Part shown: positions 46,301 through 58,500 of the stretch, piece after piece | How positions within the stretch are numbered: position 1 is the first letter of the stretch | How the letters are laid out: each line of letters starts with the position of its first letter | The notes under the pieces: model-generated | The model's input: the letters and a program-made list of their open reading frames with translations, nothing else | Databases searched by the model: none | What the model was told of the DNA's origin: nothing | Translations under genes and position numbers: made by a program | Assembly: GCA_020796225.1 (NCBI GenBank) | Contig: CM036768.1 | Location: 41,924,789 to 41,988,788 of the forward strand | Reading direction: 5' to 3' | DNA: 64,000 bases | Origin: Arion vulgaris | Taxonomy: Eukaryota > Mollusca > Gastropoda > Stylommatophora > Arionidae

Positions 46301-48862
46301 GAAGAAAAAAACAAGTCACATTACAGATCAACACACAAATTTGCCTTTTTATGAATGAAATAATACAAGTCACATTAAGATCAACACCAGATTTGTCTTT
46401 AAATGCAATGAAAAAAAGTACATTACAGATCAACACGCAGATTTGCTTTTTTATGCAATGAAATAATACAAGTCACATTACAAACAACACGCAGATTTGC
46501 CTTTATATGCAAGAAAAATACAAGTCACATTACACTATCAAACGCGATTTACCAATAAAAATACAAGCCCCCATTACACTATCAACACGCAGATTCGCAT
46601 TTATATGAAATGAAATAATAAATACATTACACTATCAACACGCAGATTTGCCTTTATATGAAGAAATAAAGTCCATTAACTATCAACACGCAGATTTACC
46701 AATGAAATAATACAAGTCACATTACACGATCAACACGCAGATTTGCCTTTATATGCAATGAAATAATACAAGTCACATTCATACAACACGCAGATTTGAT
46801 TTTTAGAAAAGAAATAATACAAGTCAAAAATACCATCAAAGGGAATTTGCATTTTTTTTGAAATGAAATAATACAAGTCACATTAAGATCAACAAAAAAT
46901 TTGCCTTTTAAAGCAATGAAAAAAAAAGTCACATTACACGATCAAAGCAGATTTGCCTTTATATGCAATGAAATAATAAAAACACATTACACATCAACAC
47001 GCAGATTTGCCTTTATATGCAATGAAATAAACAGTCACATTACACTACAACACCCGACCCTTTTTATGCAAGAAATAACAGTACATTTAAATTCAAACCA
47101 GATTTGTTTTATAGAATGAAATAAATGTTACATTAAGATAACAAAGATTTGCCTTTATATGCATGAAATAATAAAAACACATTACACTATAACACGCAGA
47201 TTTGCCTTTATATGCAAAAAAAAATACAATACATTACACTATCAACACGCAGATTTCCAATGAAATAATAAAAGTCACATTAAAACCCCAAACGAGATTT
47301 GCCTTTATGCAATGAAATAATAAAGTCACATTACACATCAACACGAGATTCGCATTTTTAGAAATGAAATAAAGTCAATTTCACTATAACAGCAGATTGC
47401 ATTTATATGAAAGAAATAAACAAATCACTTTCACGATCAACACAAATTTCCTTTAATGCAATGAATAAACAAGTCACATTACACGATCAACATGCAGAGT
47501 TGCCTTTATATGCAAAGAAATAACAGTCACATTACACTATCAACACGCAGATTTGCCTTTATATGCAATGAAATAATACAAGTCACATTACACTATCAAC
47601 ACGCAGATTTGTTTATATGAAGAAATAATACAAGTCACATTACACTATCAACACGCAGATTTGCCTTTATATGCAATGAAATAATACAAGTCACATTACA
47701 CGATCAAAACAGATTTGCCTTTTTTTTGCATGAAATAATACAAGCACATTACACTATCAACACCTTTTTCCCTTTATATGCAATGAAATAAAGTACATTA
47801 ACTAACAGCAGATTTTCCTTTATATGAAAGAAAAAATACAAGTCACATTACACTATCAAACGCAGATTTGTCTTTATATAATGAAATAAAGTCACATTAC
47901 ACTATCCCCGCAGATTTGTTTTTTATGCAATGAAATAATAAAAACACATTAATGATCAACACGCAGATTTGCCTTTATATGAATGAAATAAACGTCACAT
48001 TACACTATCAACAGCAGATTTTTCTTTAATGCAATGAAAAAATACAAGTCAATTCACTATCAACACGCAGATTCTCATTTATATAATGAAATAATACAAG
48101 TCACATTACACTATCCCCTCAGATTTTCCCTTTTTATGCAATGAAAAAAACAAGTCACATTAAGATCAACACGCAGATTCTCAAATGCAATGAAAAAAAC
48201 AAGTCACATTACACACAAAATGCAGATTTGCCTTTAAATGCAATGAAATAATACAAGTCACATTACACTATCAACACGCAGATTTGCCTTTATATGCAAT
48301 GAAATAATACAAGTCACATTACACTATCAACACACAGATTTGCCTTCATATGCAATGAAATAATACAAGTCACATTACACTATCAACACGCAGATTTGCC
48401 TTTATATGCATGAAATAATACAAGTCACATTACACTATCAACACACAGATTTGCCTTTATATGCAATGAAATAATACAAGTCACATTACATGATCAACAC
48501 ACAGATTTGCCTTTATATGCAATGAAATAATACATGTCACATTACACTATCAACACACAGATTTGCCTTTATATGCAATGAAATAATACAAGTCACATTA
48601 CATGATCAACACACATATTTGCCTTTATATGCAATGAGATAATACAAGTCACATTACACTATCAACACACAGATTTGCCTTTATATGCATGAAATAATAC
48701 AAGTCACATTACATGATCAACACACAGATTTGCCTTTATATGCAATGAAATAATACATGTCACATTACACTATCAACACACAGATTTGCCTTTATATGCA
48801 ATGAAATAATACAAGTCACATTACACTATCAACACGCAGATTTACCAATGAAATAATACAAG
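31371..48862. repeat. Satellite B, 56-bp tandem array
   Basis: About 17.5 kb of a 56-bp monomer that runs acacgcagatttgcctttat, atgcaatgaaataatacaag, tcacattacactatca. The period is exact in clean parts (for example 48,241 to 48,297). Variants include a 47-bp short form with gatttaccaatgaaat and a form with cgcatttatatgaaatg; these occur in ordered blocks with the tttgtctttaaatgc form (pairs about 540 bp apart at 38,330/38,870, 40,870/41,410 and 44,580/45,120). The first 180 bases and the last 650 are near perfect; the interior has pervasive small losses and homopolymer-like changes. ORFs inside are by-products. Confidence 0.97.
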
Positions 48863-49299
48863 TCATCCCATTCATATTTAAAAGTGCAGTTCCGTTGCGT
48901 TGTAGCCATATTTCGAAATGACAGATGATATTAATGAACACATGTTGCACTTCTTTCACATCAATTCATGAGCACAAATCAAGTTATAATATTAAATTAA
49001 AATAATAAATAAAATCGATTATAAATAACACATTGATGCTACTCTAAACGAAAACTCAAAGCATAACTCCTTCAAGCTAAATTCATAAGGTTGTCGATAG
49101 ATCAACAAATCGGCTAAGACATGTTAGTTGTTTGAAGAAATGCGTTTATAGATGAAGTCGGTACTTTGTTCAGTGTCAAAGAAAGGATTCGATTAGTGAT
49201 AATAGAATGGTTATACAATAAAACAAGATTACAATAGCGAGAAAACAGTGATCTCGGGAGTGCTGTCACTAAAAATACTTTTTTCTCTCTTAAAGTTTT
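48863..49299. other. Unassigned flank of satellite B
   Basis: AT-rich sequence without recognisable gene or repeat; it begins directly where the last monomer breaks off after acaagtca. Confidence 0.45.
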
Positions 49300-49392
49300 G
49301 AATAATGTTAAAGCCAGCGTAGTAACTTGCGGCGCCAGAAATGCATAACGCGGGCGCCATGGAGCTTGCGGACACCACTTTGAACAACCCTG
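49300..49392 (-). mobile_element. Probable hAT transposon terminus
   Basis: Read on the minus strand from 49,392 the sequence is cagggttgttcaaagtggtg then tccgcaagctcc and atggcgcccgcg, which has the CAGGG start and the NTTCAAAxTGGTG style of hAT terminal inverted repeats. The next eight bases outside, ttctagaa (49,393-49,400), fit the hAT target preference nTCTAGAn. No partner terminus was found in the window, so the left limit is arbitrary. Could be a MITE or a broken transposon. Confidence 0.5.
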
Positions 49393-49448
49393 TTCTAGAA
49401 TGTAAAAGATATATGGATATGTGTGTTGTGAATGTTATTATGTTATAG

Positions 49449-49603
49449 ATGTACAGTCTGTGAGTGATGTAGATATTCAGAAATCAAGAATTAAACAAGA
49501 ACATACTGAAGGAACAAGAAACATAATAGCCGCTATCGCAATTGATGATAAGTACAGCCTAGGATGTGTGCTGCTGCAAATCTCTAGTAGTGTGCTGAGA
49601 TGA
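49449..49603 (+). CDS. Coding-like ORF containing a satellite-C-like monomer
   Basis: An open frame with DVQSVSDVDIQKSRIKQEHT, then GTRNIIAAIAIDDKYSLG and a stop at 49,601-49,603, preceded by gttatag, a weak splice acceptor. Composition is protein-like (acidic and basic residues mixed), so it may be a last exon, but I do not recognise it. Its first 20 bases (tacagtctgtgagtgatgta, 49,452-49,471) match the satellite C monomer with one mismatch. Confidence 0.3.
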
Positions 49604-49619
49604 CTGTAGTGTACACATC

Positions 49620-50204
49620 TTAAATACAATCCTCTACCAGAGGTTCAGCATTTAGGATCAAGGTTGGACATGTGGGTGTTAGGTGTTTGGTCTTTACGCA
49701 CAGCAAATTTATCTGAACAAAAAGAAAACGAATATTCCCAGCTATGCGTGTTCCCACTTGTGTTTCTACAGCGCCACATTTGACGATCTCGCTCAAGGGA
49801 ACCCAAGAACGGGGTGCCTGTATCAATGCATTTTAGAGACACTTTAAGAGTGTCTTTAAAACGTTTCTTTGTCCACCGACCGATAATATGTAATCTGTAA
49901 ACTCGCAATACATGTACTGTTTAAAGTAGCTTTCATACGGCATCCGAGTAACGTGACCGACCCATCTAGCTTGGCCCTTCTGTAACATGGAGTTGACGCT
50001 TGGAATCTTGACTCTTGTGAGCACTTCAGTATTTGGAATGTATTCCTGCCAGTTTATTTTGAGTAATCTGCATAGACAACTTATGAAGAAGTGGTTTAGT
50101 TTTCTGTTCGTGCTAAACACTGTCCACGTATCGCCAGCGTAGAACAGCGTGGTTAGCACTATCGCACAGTACACGTTTACGTGTGTAGTTACGTTCCTCT
50201 TCAA
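49620..50204 (-). pseudogene. LINE RT C-terminal region, 5'-truncated
   Basis: Minus-strand frame VYCAIVLTTLFYAGDTWTVF, KLNHFFISCLCRLLKINWQE, YIPNTEVLTRVKIPS, QARWVGHVTRMP, then after a frameshift FKDTLKVSLKCIDTG and LGSLERDRQMWRCRNTSGN. These are the post-palm blocks (LxYGxETWT, WxDxIxNxEVL, RWxGHVxRM, KDxLKxSLKxxxI, DRxxWR) of APE-type LINEs. No catalytic core, so a dead 3' fragment. A different copy's C-terminus lies just upstream at 50,213-50,400. Confidence 0.88.
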
Positions 50205-50212
50205 TTCCTACA

Positions 50213-50400
50213 TGATGATGATGCTCGTCTATCACGGGTTATGATCACCACACAATTTTCATTCAAAGGAAAGGTAGTTGCGTTATGTTTGTCTGTGTGT
50301 GCGTAGACGACCAGCGAGCCCGATGCGGACTTGAAATGTTCTTGTACAGTGTGGGCAAGGTATACTGAACTTGTCCTAAGTTTTACTGCCTTTCTACTTT
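50213..50400 (-). pseudogene. LINE C-terminal zinc-finger fragment
   Basis: Minus-strand reading IPCPHCTRTFQVRIGLAGRL and RTHRQT, then stop: the C2H2-like finger (CPHC ... RTH) that ends the ORF of this LINE type. It is followed by a short 3' end with catcatcat at 50,213. In element order this block should come after the region at 49,645-49,850, so it belongs to a second copy placed head-to-tail upstream, or the locus was rearranged. Confidence 0.8.
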
Positions 50401-50947
50401 GACGTTTTTGTTTCATCCGTGCTGTTCCACCTGCCCCTGGGGCCGGGGAACCTTGTGAAGAAGGGGACCAGACCGACGTCTTTAGTAACATTTTCCAGAG
50501 TCACATTTTTTTCCAAAGGACCCATCGAGCCCAAGTTTTGAATCGTATTTTCACCAACCGAGCGTTTTCCCCGCAGCTACAAAAAAGAGTCTTTTGATTC
50601 TGCAATCCAGCATTGGAGACGTCCGTTGTCCGGAACTGCACGTTGTAAAAAAGGGGGAAACGGCTGATTTAAGGGCCCTGGTGGACAAATCGGGCCATTT
50701 TATTCATTGTTTTTTTTTGAGGAGACGGGGGAAAGGGTTTTGCTTCCGCGTTCGCGAATTTAACCAACACCCAAATCTGAGCCCATCACATATAATTTAC
50801 AATATATTAAAATAATACACAAGTAATTAAGAATAATTAAAATTAAATACAAATATAAAACAAAATTTTAAATTATTATTTTTTTATTTTCAGGGGGTCA
50901 CCCAACTAGGCCCCCCTTTTTGAAACAAATTCCAGGGGAGAATTTAT
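50401..50947. other. Unassigned, error-prone transition to satellite C
   Basis: Contains a 73-codon ORF (50,594-50,815, +) with no recognisable domain and many homopolymer runs. At about 50,893 the sequence cagggggtcacccaactagg resembles a transposon terminus but has no partner. Satellite C starts soon after. Confidence 0.4.
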
Positions 50948-53900
50948 ACGAAAAAGTCAAAATGATGGTTTGATAAAATCATGAGTGATGTATTTTTATA
51001 ACAGTGAGTAAGTATGTTTGATAACAGGAGTGATGTTGTTTATACAAAGTGAATGATGTGTTTGATAAGCAGTGAGTGATGTAGTTTGATAAGTCAGGGG
51101 TGATGGTTTGATACAGTCATGAGGGATGTATGTTTGATACCAGTGAGGAATGTTTTATACAGCATGAAATGATGTTTGATGTCAAAGATGGTTTTATGTA
51201 TGAAGATGTGGGGTTTGATACAGCAGGAGTGATGTATGTTTTATACGTCAGTGAATGATGTAGTTTGATACAGTCAGTGAGTGATTGGGTTTTATGGTCT
51301 CAGGATGTGTTTTATGCAGTAGGGGTAGTTTTTTGATGTCAGTAGTAAGGTTTGAAAAAGGGAGGATGGTTTTATAAATGGAGTGATGTGTTTGATAAGT
51401 CATGAAGATGTTGTTTGAAAAAAAGAGTAGATGTTTGATAACAAGGATGTAGTTTGATGAGCAGGGGGATGATTTTGATAATAGTAGAGTGGCAGTGATG
51501 ATGAGCTTTTTAGTCAGTGAGTGATGAATTTGATAGGAAGTGGTTTGTTTCATGGAATGATGTATGTTTGTTACGTGTGGGAGATGGATAAACAGTAAGA
51601 TGTATGTTTTTACAGTCGGAGTGATTTTGTTTTAACAGTCAGTAGGAGGGTTTTTATACAGTCAGTGAATGATGTTTTTTGATAAGATAGGGTGATTTTT
51701 AGGTCAGTCAGTGGGGTTTGACAGTCGGGATTGATGGCGTTTGATACAGCAGTGAGAATGATGTTTGATAAGTCAGGAGGAGGTTTTTTTTGCAGTGATG
51801 GAGTTTGATAGTCAGTGAAAGATGTTTTGTTACAGTCAGTGAAGAGATGTTTGTTACAAAAACCGAGGGATGGTTTTATAGTCAGGGGGGGATGTATGTA
51901 ATATGTCAGTGAGTGATGTATGGTCGATAAGTCGTGAGTGATGTCGTTTTAAAACTAAATGATGATGTCGGAAAAGCCGGGGGATGGTTTGATGCAGGAG
52001 TGATGTTTTTTGATACAGTCTGAGTGATGTAAGTTTGGGCATAGTGGGGAAGGGGTTTTTATTTTCAGTAATGATCTTTCGATCAGTCAGTGAGTGATGT
52101 CTTTTGATACAGTAGGTGAATGATTGTTTGATACGTCAGGGAGGGGTTTGATAAGTAGTGAGTGATGTTGGTTTAAGGTCGGGGGAATGTTTTTTAAAAG
52201 TCAGTGAGGATGTATGGTTGAAGTTCAGTAAAGAATGTTTGAAATAGTGAGTGATGAAGTTTTATCGTCATGTGATGAATGTTTGATACAGTCGGAGTGA
52301 TGTATGGTTGAAAATTGAAGTAGGGTTTGATACAGTCAAAATTTTGTTTGATAGTAGGGGGTAGTTTATAATATGAGGATGTATTTTGATACATTAATGA
52401 GGATGGTTTGATAAGCGAGTGAAGATGTTTTTGGGCACGAGTGATGGGTTTGAAGTGGGGGGTATGGGGATACCGTCAGTGAGGGATGAAGATAATAATA
52501 TATGTGGATGCTTGGGGTGTAGATTAAAGTCAAAGACTTTTATACAGCAGAGTGAAAAGGCAAGCCGAGTTTGGTTTTTAAGTCATGAAATTTTGTTTCA
52601 TAAGTCATGAGGATGTTTTTTTATACAGTCGGAAAAGGGTATGTTTATACAAATGAAGATTGGGGTTTTAACAGCGGAGGAGATGTTTTATGCATAGTTT
52701 GGGTGGTTTGATGGTCATGAGGAGGGGTTTGAACGAGTGAGAATGAGTTTTATACAGTCGTTGATGATGGGGTTTTTTAGTCAGGGGGGAAGGGAAGTCA
52801 GAAGATGATGTTTGTTCGTCAGTAAGAGATGTTTGACACCAGTGAGATGTTTGATAAGCAGTGAAGATGTGTTTTTCAGTCAGTAGGATGATTTTTATGG
52901 TTTAAAATGATTAGTTTGATAATCGGGAAGAGGGTTTGACCATGATGATGAGGGGTGCGGCAAAAGGGATGTTTGATATCGGTTTAGGTTTGATCAGCGT
53001 GGAGAAAAGCTTTTAAACAGGGTGTGTAGTTTTATATCAGGGGGATGGGCGTTGAGTCATGAATGAGCGTTTTTCCCCGGAATGAGAAATTTTTTTTGGA
53101 AACAGGGAGGAGATAGTCAGTGGGTGAGGGATTTTACTGTCAGGAGGATGGGCCCATAAGTCAGTGAGTGATGTCGTTTTATACACCAGGAGTGATGTCT
53201 GTGTAATAGGGAGAGATTTATGTTTAACAGTCATGAGGATGGTGTTTGATAAGTCGTGAGTTTATAGTTGGGGGGGGATGTTTTATTATATTTTCAGGGA
53301 AAGACATGTCTGATACAAAAGTGAGTGATGTCTGTTTGATAAAGGTGAATGATGAAGTTTGATAAGCATAATGATGTTTGACAGCATATGAGATGGTTTA
53401 ATCAGGGGTGATGTATGTTTGATACGTCAGGAGGATGGGTTAAGTTTGTGAGTAATGAATGTTTTATACAATGAGGAAATGTTTGAAAAGTCAGTGTGAT
53501 AATTTGATACAGTCAGGGGGATGTTTTGAAAGCAGAAGGATGATATTTGATACAGTCAGTTAATGATTTTTTTTGATAGGAGGATGTATGTTTATACAGT
53601 CAGGAGGATGGTTTGATAATTCAATGATGATGGTTTGATACAGTCAGGGGGAAGTATGTTTGAAAAGTCACTGAGTGATGTATGTTTGACAGTGAGTGAT
53701 GTATGGTTTTATACCGTCATGAGGAGATGATACAGTAGTGATATTGGATACGTTTGATGAAAGACACAGCAGGGAAATGGTTTGATACAGTCATGAGTGA
53801 TAAATGTTTGACACAGCATTGAGGGGTTTTTGATACAGTCAAAGAGTGAATTTGTTTTAACAGTCAGGAGTGATATGTTTTATTTAAAAAGAAAAAAATG

Positions 53901-56890
53901 TTTGAAAACAGATGAAAGTGGTTTGATGTCAGTGACTGATGTGTTTGATACAGCAGGGGTGATGATTCAATGTCACTTAGTGATGTATGTTTTATACAGT
54001 CAGTGAGTGATGCATTTTAGTAAAGTCAGTGAATGATGAGTTATAATGTGATGATGGGTTTTTTAACAGCAGGGGGATATGTTTGATACAGTCAGAGTGA
54101 TTTATGTTTGATACAGTCAGGGGATGTTGTTTGATACAGTCGGAGTGATGTAGTTTGTTAAGTCATAATGATGTATGTTTGTCGCTTTTGGGGGTTTTTG
54201 TTTTTTAAGCAGGGGTGAAAATATTTTTAGTCAGTGAGGGGGGTATGTTTTTTGTCAGTGGGGGTAGATTTATGTCAGAGGGAAAGGGGTTTATAAGCAG
54301 GATGATGTTTTGAAAAGAGTGAGGATGATGTTTTTATGTTAGTGAATGAGTTTTGATACTGTCAGGAGGATGTAGTTTTATAAGTTTGGGGAGGAGGTAT
54401 GTTTGAAAAACAGGGGGTTTATGTTTGATAAACCGAGTATGATTTTGAATAGTGAATGATGTTTGGGAACAGTCAGGGGGAAAAGTTTGATTTCCGCGAG
54501 TAAAGGTTTATGCAGTGAGGGGTTTTAGGGCAGTGAGGAGCTGTTTGAAGGTCAGGGAAAGATGTAGTTTTTTTCAGCAGTGAATGATGATGTTTGTTAC
54601 AAAGGGAGGAGGGATGTTTGAACGTCAGAATGATGGGTTTGTTACAGCGGAGTGATGTATGTTTTTTTTTAAATAGTGAGGATGTATGTTTGTTCCCTGA
54701 ATGAATTTTGATACAGCAGGGGATGTTGTTTGATGCAGTCACAGTGATGAGTTTGATGCAGCAGTTTATTAGTTTGAAAAGTCAGGAGTAATTATGTTTA
54801 TACAGTCAGGAGGGTTTGGGGTTTTTTTAGCAAGGATGGTTTGATATAGAATGATGATGTTTGTTAAACAGTGAATATGTAGTTTTTTTTCACAGTGAGG
54901 ATGGTTTGAAGTCAGAGTGATGATGTTTGATACACAGGGAAAGATGTTTTTAAACTTGAGTGATTTATGTTTTTACGGTGAATGATGTATGTTTGTTAAG
55001 TCTTGGGGGATTTATGTTTTTTTAGTCATGAATGATGTTGGTTTTAAAAAAGAGGGGGTTTTTTTATAGTCAGGGTGATGAGATTTTACTGGCAGTGAGT
55101 GATGTTTGGGCGAAAGCAGGAAAAGGGTGTTTTTTGATAAGCGGAGGATGTTTGGGGAATCAGGGGGGATGTATGTATTATATTTTTAGTGAATGATTAT
55201 GTTTTTGATACAGTCATGAGTGATGTCTGTTTTATTGGGGGGTGAAGATGAAGTTTTTACAGTCAGAGGATGGGGTTTTTAAAAGCAGGGGTGATGTGGG
55301 GGGAAGGTCAATAGGGTTTGATAACGTCATGAGGATGAGTTTTATACATAGTGAGTGATGTGGGGTTTGATAATATGGGATGTTTTGAAGTTCATGGTAA
55401 TAAGTTTTATCGAGGGGGGGAATGTTTGATACAGTCAGTGAGTGGGGTAAATAAATTTTGTATGTTTGATAAGGGGGATGGCGTTTTATACCCGGGGGAT
55501 GAATGTTGATCCCAAAAGATGAAGGTTTATATATGAAGTGATGTTTTTTATACAGTTAAGAATTTTTTTTGATAGTGAGTGGGATAAGTCGTATGAGCTG
55601 TTTGATACATTCAAGAGTATTGTTTGAACAGACAGTGGTATGATGTTTGATACAGTCATATGGGAAATATGTTTGAAAAAAACGAGTGATGTGTTTGACA
55701 GTGAGTGATGTTGGTTGATACCGTCAGTGAGTGTGATGATCAGTGGGAATATTGGATGAAATTAAATATATTAAGCGGAATGATGGGTTTTTATAACAGG
55801 AGGATGATGTTTGATAAAGTTATGAAAATGTAGTTTGATAAAATAGAAAATGTATGTTTGATAAAGCAGTGACGATGTATTTCGAACGGATAGGAGATTC
55901 TAATAAAGTCACTTAGTGATGTATTTTGATACAGTCATGAGGATGTATGTTTGATAAGTCATAAATGTATATGTTTATACAGCCAAATGAGGGTTTGAAA
56001 AACAGTGAATGATGGGTGTTTGATAATGGAGGAGTATGTTTGAACAGTCAGTGAGTGATGGTAAAGGGCAGGGGGATGTATGTTTTTTAAAGCGGGGAGT
56101 TTTTGATACAGTCAGTGAGTGAAGTTTGATACAGCGTGAGGATGGTTTTTTAAAAGTCAGGAATGATGATGTTTTTTCCATATGATTTAGGGCAGGTATA
56201 TATATTTAATAGTAGGAGGGAGGGGTTTTTAGTCAAGATGAATCCAGAGAGGGTAAGTTTTATAAACAGTGAGGATGTTGTACAGTGTGAGGATGTGTTT
56301 TTTAGTTAGGGGAAAGATGTACGATACGCAGTGAGGATGGGGTTTGATAAGCCCTGAGAATGAATGTTTTTATACAGTGAGATGAAAATACAGAGGAGGA
56401 TGTATTTTATGTCTTGAGGATGTTGGTTTATAAGCATTGAGGATGGGGGTTGTACAAAAGATGTGGTTGTAAATAGAGGATGGGGTTTTTTGGAGGGATG
56501 ATGGTTTATAAAGTCGGGGATGTTGGGTTTATAAGTAAAGGGGGGGGGTTTAACAGTCGGGGATGGGTTGAAAATATGAGTGATAATGTGGAAAAAATTG
56601 AGTGAGGATTGACACAGCCGAGTTATATGTTTGAACATATGAATGACGAGTTTGAACAGTCAGGAATGACGTATGTTTGATAACAGTCAGGGAAAGCGTG
56701 TTTTACGTCAAATGAGATGTTTTATACAGCGGAAGACCTTTTTTTGATATCAGTAGTGATGGTTTTTATACAGCTGGGGATTTTTTTGGAAAATCATCAG
56801 TGACGTTGTTTTATGCAGTCAGGGGTGATGGGTGTTTTTAAAGAGGGAAAGATGTAGTTTTATGCAACGGAGAAATGTATGGTTTTTAAT

Positions 56891-57333
56891 TGGTTTTGGT
56901 TATTGTCCCGACGTCATTGCACCCGGCAAAAACCCCCAGGGGCCAGTCCCCAAAGAATGAAAATGCATACTGATGGTTCCAGGTGTGATTAAACACACCT
57001 CCACTTTGCCTTCAGGATCCAGCGGGCTTGAACAAAATGTAATTCAAACTGCTTAAACGCTTGATCGATTCAACATCGATTTTTGTTCCCCATCCAACAA
57101 AAGTCTGAAGAACCAAGAACATCCCCCTTTTCCATCTTCAAACCCCCAAAAATTGATGCCGGGTGCAAACCCCGTCCGCCTTCATTACCGTAAAAACCCC
57201 CATGCCCAGGACAGATCCCCGTGCCGCCGAGGTTAGAAACTTATAGACGACATCCACTATACCGAAACCGCCCCTGGGTTGGAAGCATCGATGAGAGTCA
57301 GATAAACAACGCCCCCGTATGGTGGCAATTTTA
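56891..57333. repeat. Non-satellite island in satellite C, copy 1
   Basis: About 440 bases unrelated to the 27-bp monomer: gacgtcattgcaccc, gatcgattcaacatcga, catgcccaggacagat, then ccccgtatggtgg. A 79-codon ORF on the minus strand (57,138-57,377) has no known domain. Homopolymer runs suggest sequence errors. Confidence 0.85.
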
Positions 57334-58065
57334 GTGAAGGTGATTGATCGGTTTGAGGATGTGTTTGAAAAAGTCATGGATGATTTTTTTTGATGTCAAC
57401 TAGTGATGTTTTTTGATTCATAATGAGTGATATATGTGTATACAGTCAGGGGTGATGAATGTTTTTAGAATTGAAGATGTATGTTTGATGCAATTGTGGG
57501 ATGTTGGTTTTTACATTTGGAGTGATTTTTTTGATACAGTCAGAGTGATGTGGGGTTTAAAAAGTCGTGTGGATTTTTTGATAAATAACATGATGTTGCA
57601 TAAAAGTAAGTGATGATATATGTGTTAACAGTCACAGGATGTTTGTTACAGTTAGGGTGATGATGTTTTATACAGTCAGGAAGACCTTGATTGATACAGT
57701 CAGTGAAGAGGGGTTTTATGCAGAAGGGGTGATGGGTTTTTACAGAGTGAGTGATTTTGTTTGATAAGCATGAGTGATGAAGTTGATGCGGTCAGTGAGT
57801 TAAGTTTGATTTATGAAGGAAGATGACTGTTTTAAAAGCAGGATGTGGGGATGATACAGTCAGTGAGTGAATATGGATTAAGAATTGAGTGATTTGGGTT
57901 GAAAAGCCCGAGGGATGATGTTTGATAAGTCAGGAGTGATGGTTTTATAAACAGGGAAAGACCTTGTTTGATATCGTCAGTGAGTGATGATTTTGATACA
58001 GTCAGTGGGGGATGAAGATACAAAAGAATGATGTATGTTTGATGAACAGGGGAAATGTAGGGACA

Positions 58066-58500
58066 TTGGTTTTTGGTTTTGGGACTAAACTGACGTCATT
58101 GCACCCCAAACCAAGGTGTCAGTCTCCCCAACAGATATGAAGAGTTTATACTGATGGTTTTGGGTCGTTATTAAACCCCTTACTCTGCCTCTGGCATCCA
58201 GTTCGACTTTAACAAAGGTAATCCCCAAACGTTAAATCGCTTTATCGATTCAACATCGAAGGCCCATCCCAAAAGAGAGTCTCGAAGAGACCGAAGAAAT
58301 CCCCCTTATCCATCTTCAACCCCCTTACTTTGATGCAAGCCTGTCCGCCCATTACCAAACCCCCATGCCCAGGACAGATATCCAAGAAGCCGTGGAGGTT
58401 GAAACTTTATAGACGCATCCACCATCCGAAAAGCCCTTTTTGGTCTTTGAAGATCGACTGAGAGTCAGAACAACAACCGCCCCAGATGGTTGTTAATTTG
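58066..58500. repeat. Non-satellite island in satellite C, copy 2
   Basis: Same order of blocks as copy 1: gacgtcattgcacc at 58,092 (1,182 bases after copy 1), atcgattcaacatcgaa, catgcccaggacagat, and ccagatggttg. Differences between copies are mostly runs of the same base. Right of the island the sequence returns to a variant monomer (gggagtgaagtgtgattt). Confidence 0.85.

Noticed and set aside
32788..47119. ORFs of 60-94 codons in satellite B
   Set aside because: All encode variations of the 56-bp unit (RFAFICNEIK-like); no start, domain or consistent frame.
50893..50940. Second hAT-like terminus (caggggg ...)
   Set aside because: Homopolymer-rich, error-prone sequence with no clear flanking 8-bp site or partner.
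57138..57377. 79-codon minus-strand ORF in the satellite C island as a gene
   Set aside because: The second island copy does not keep the frame, and no domain is recognised.
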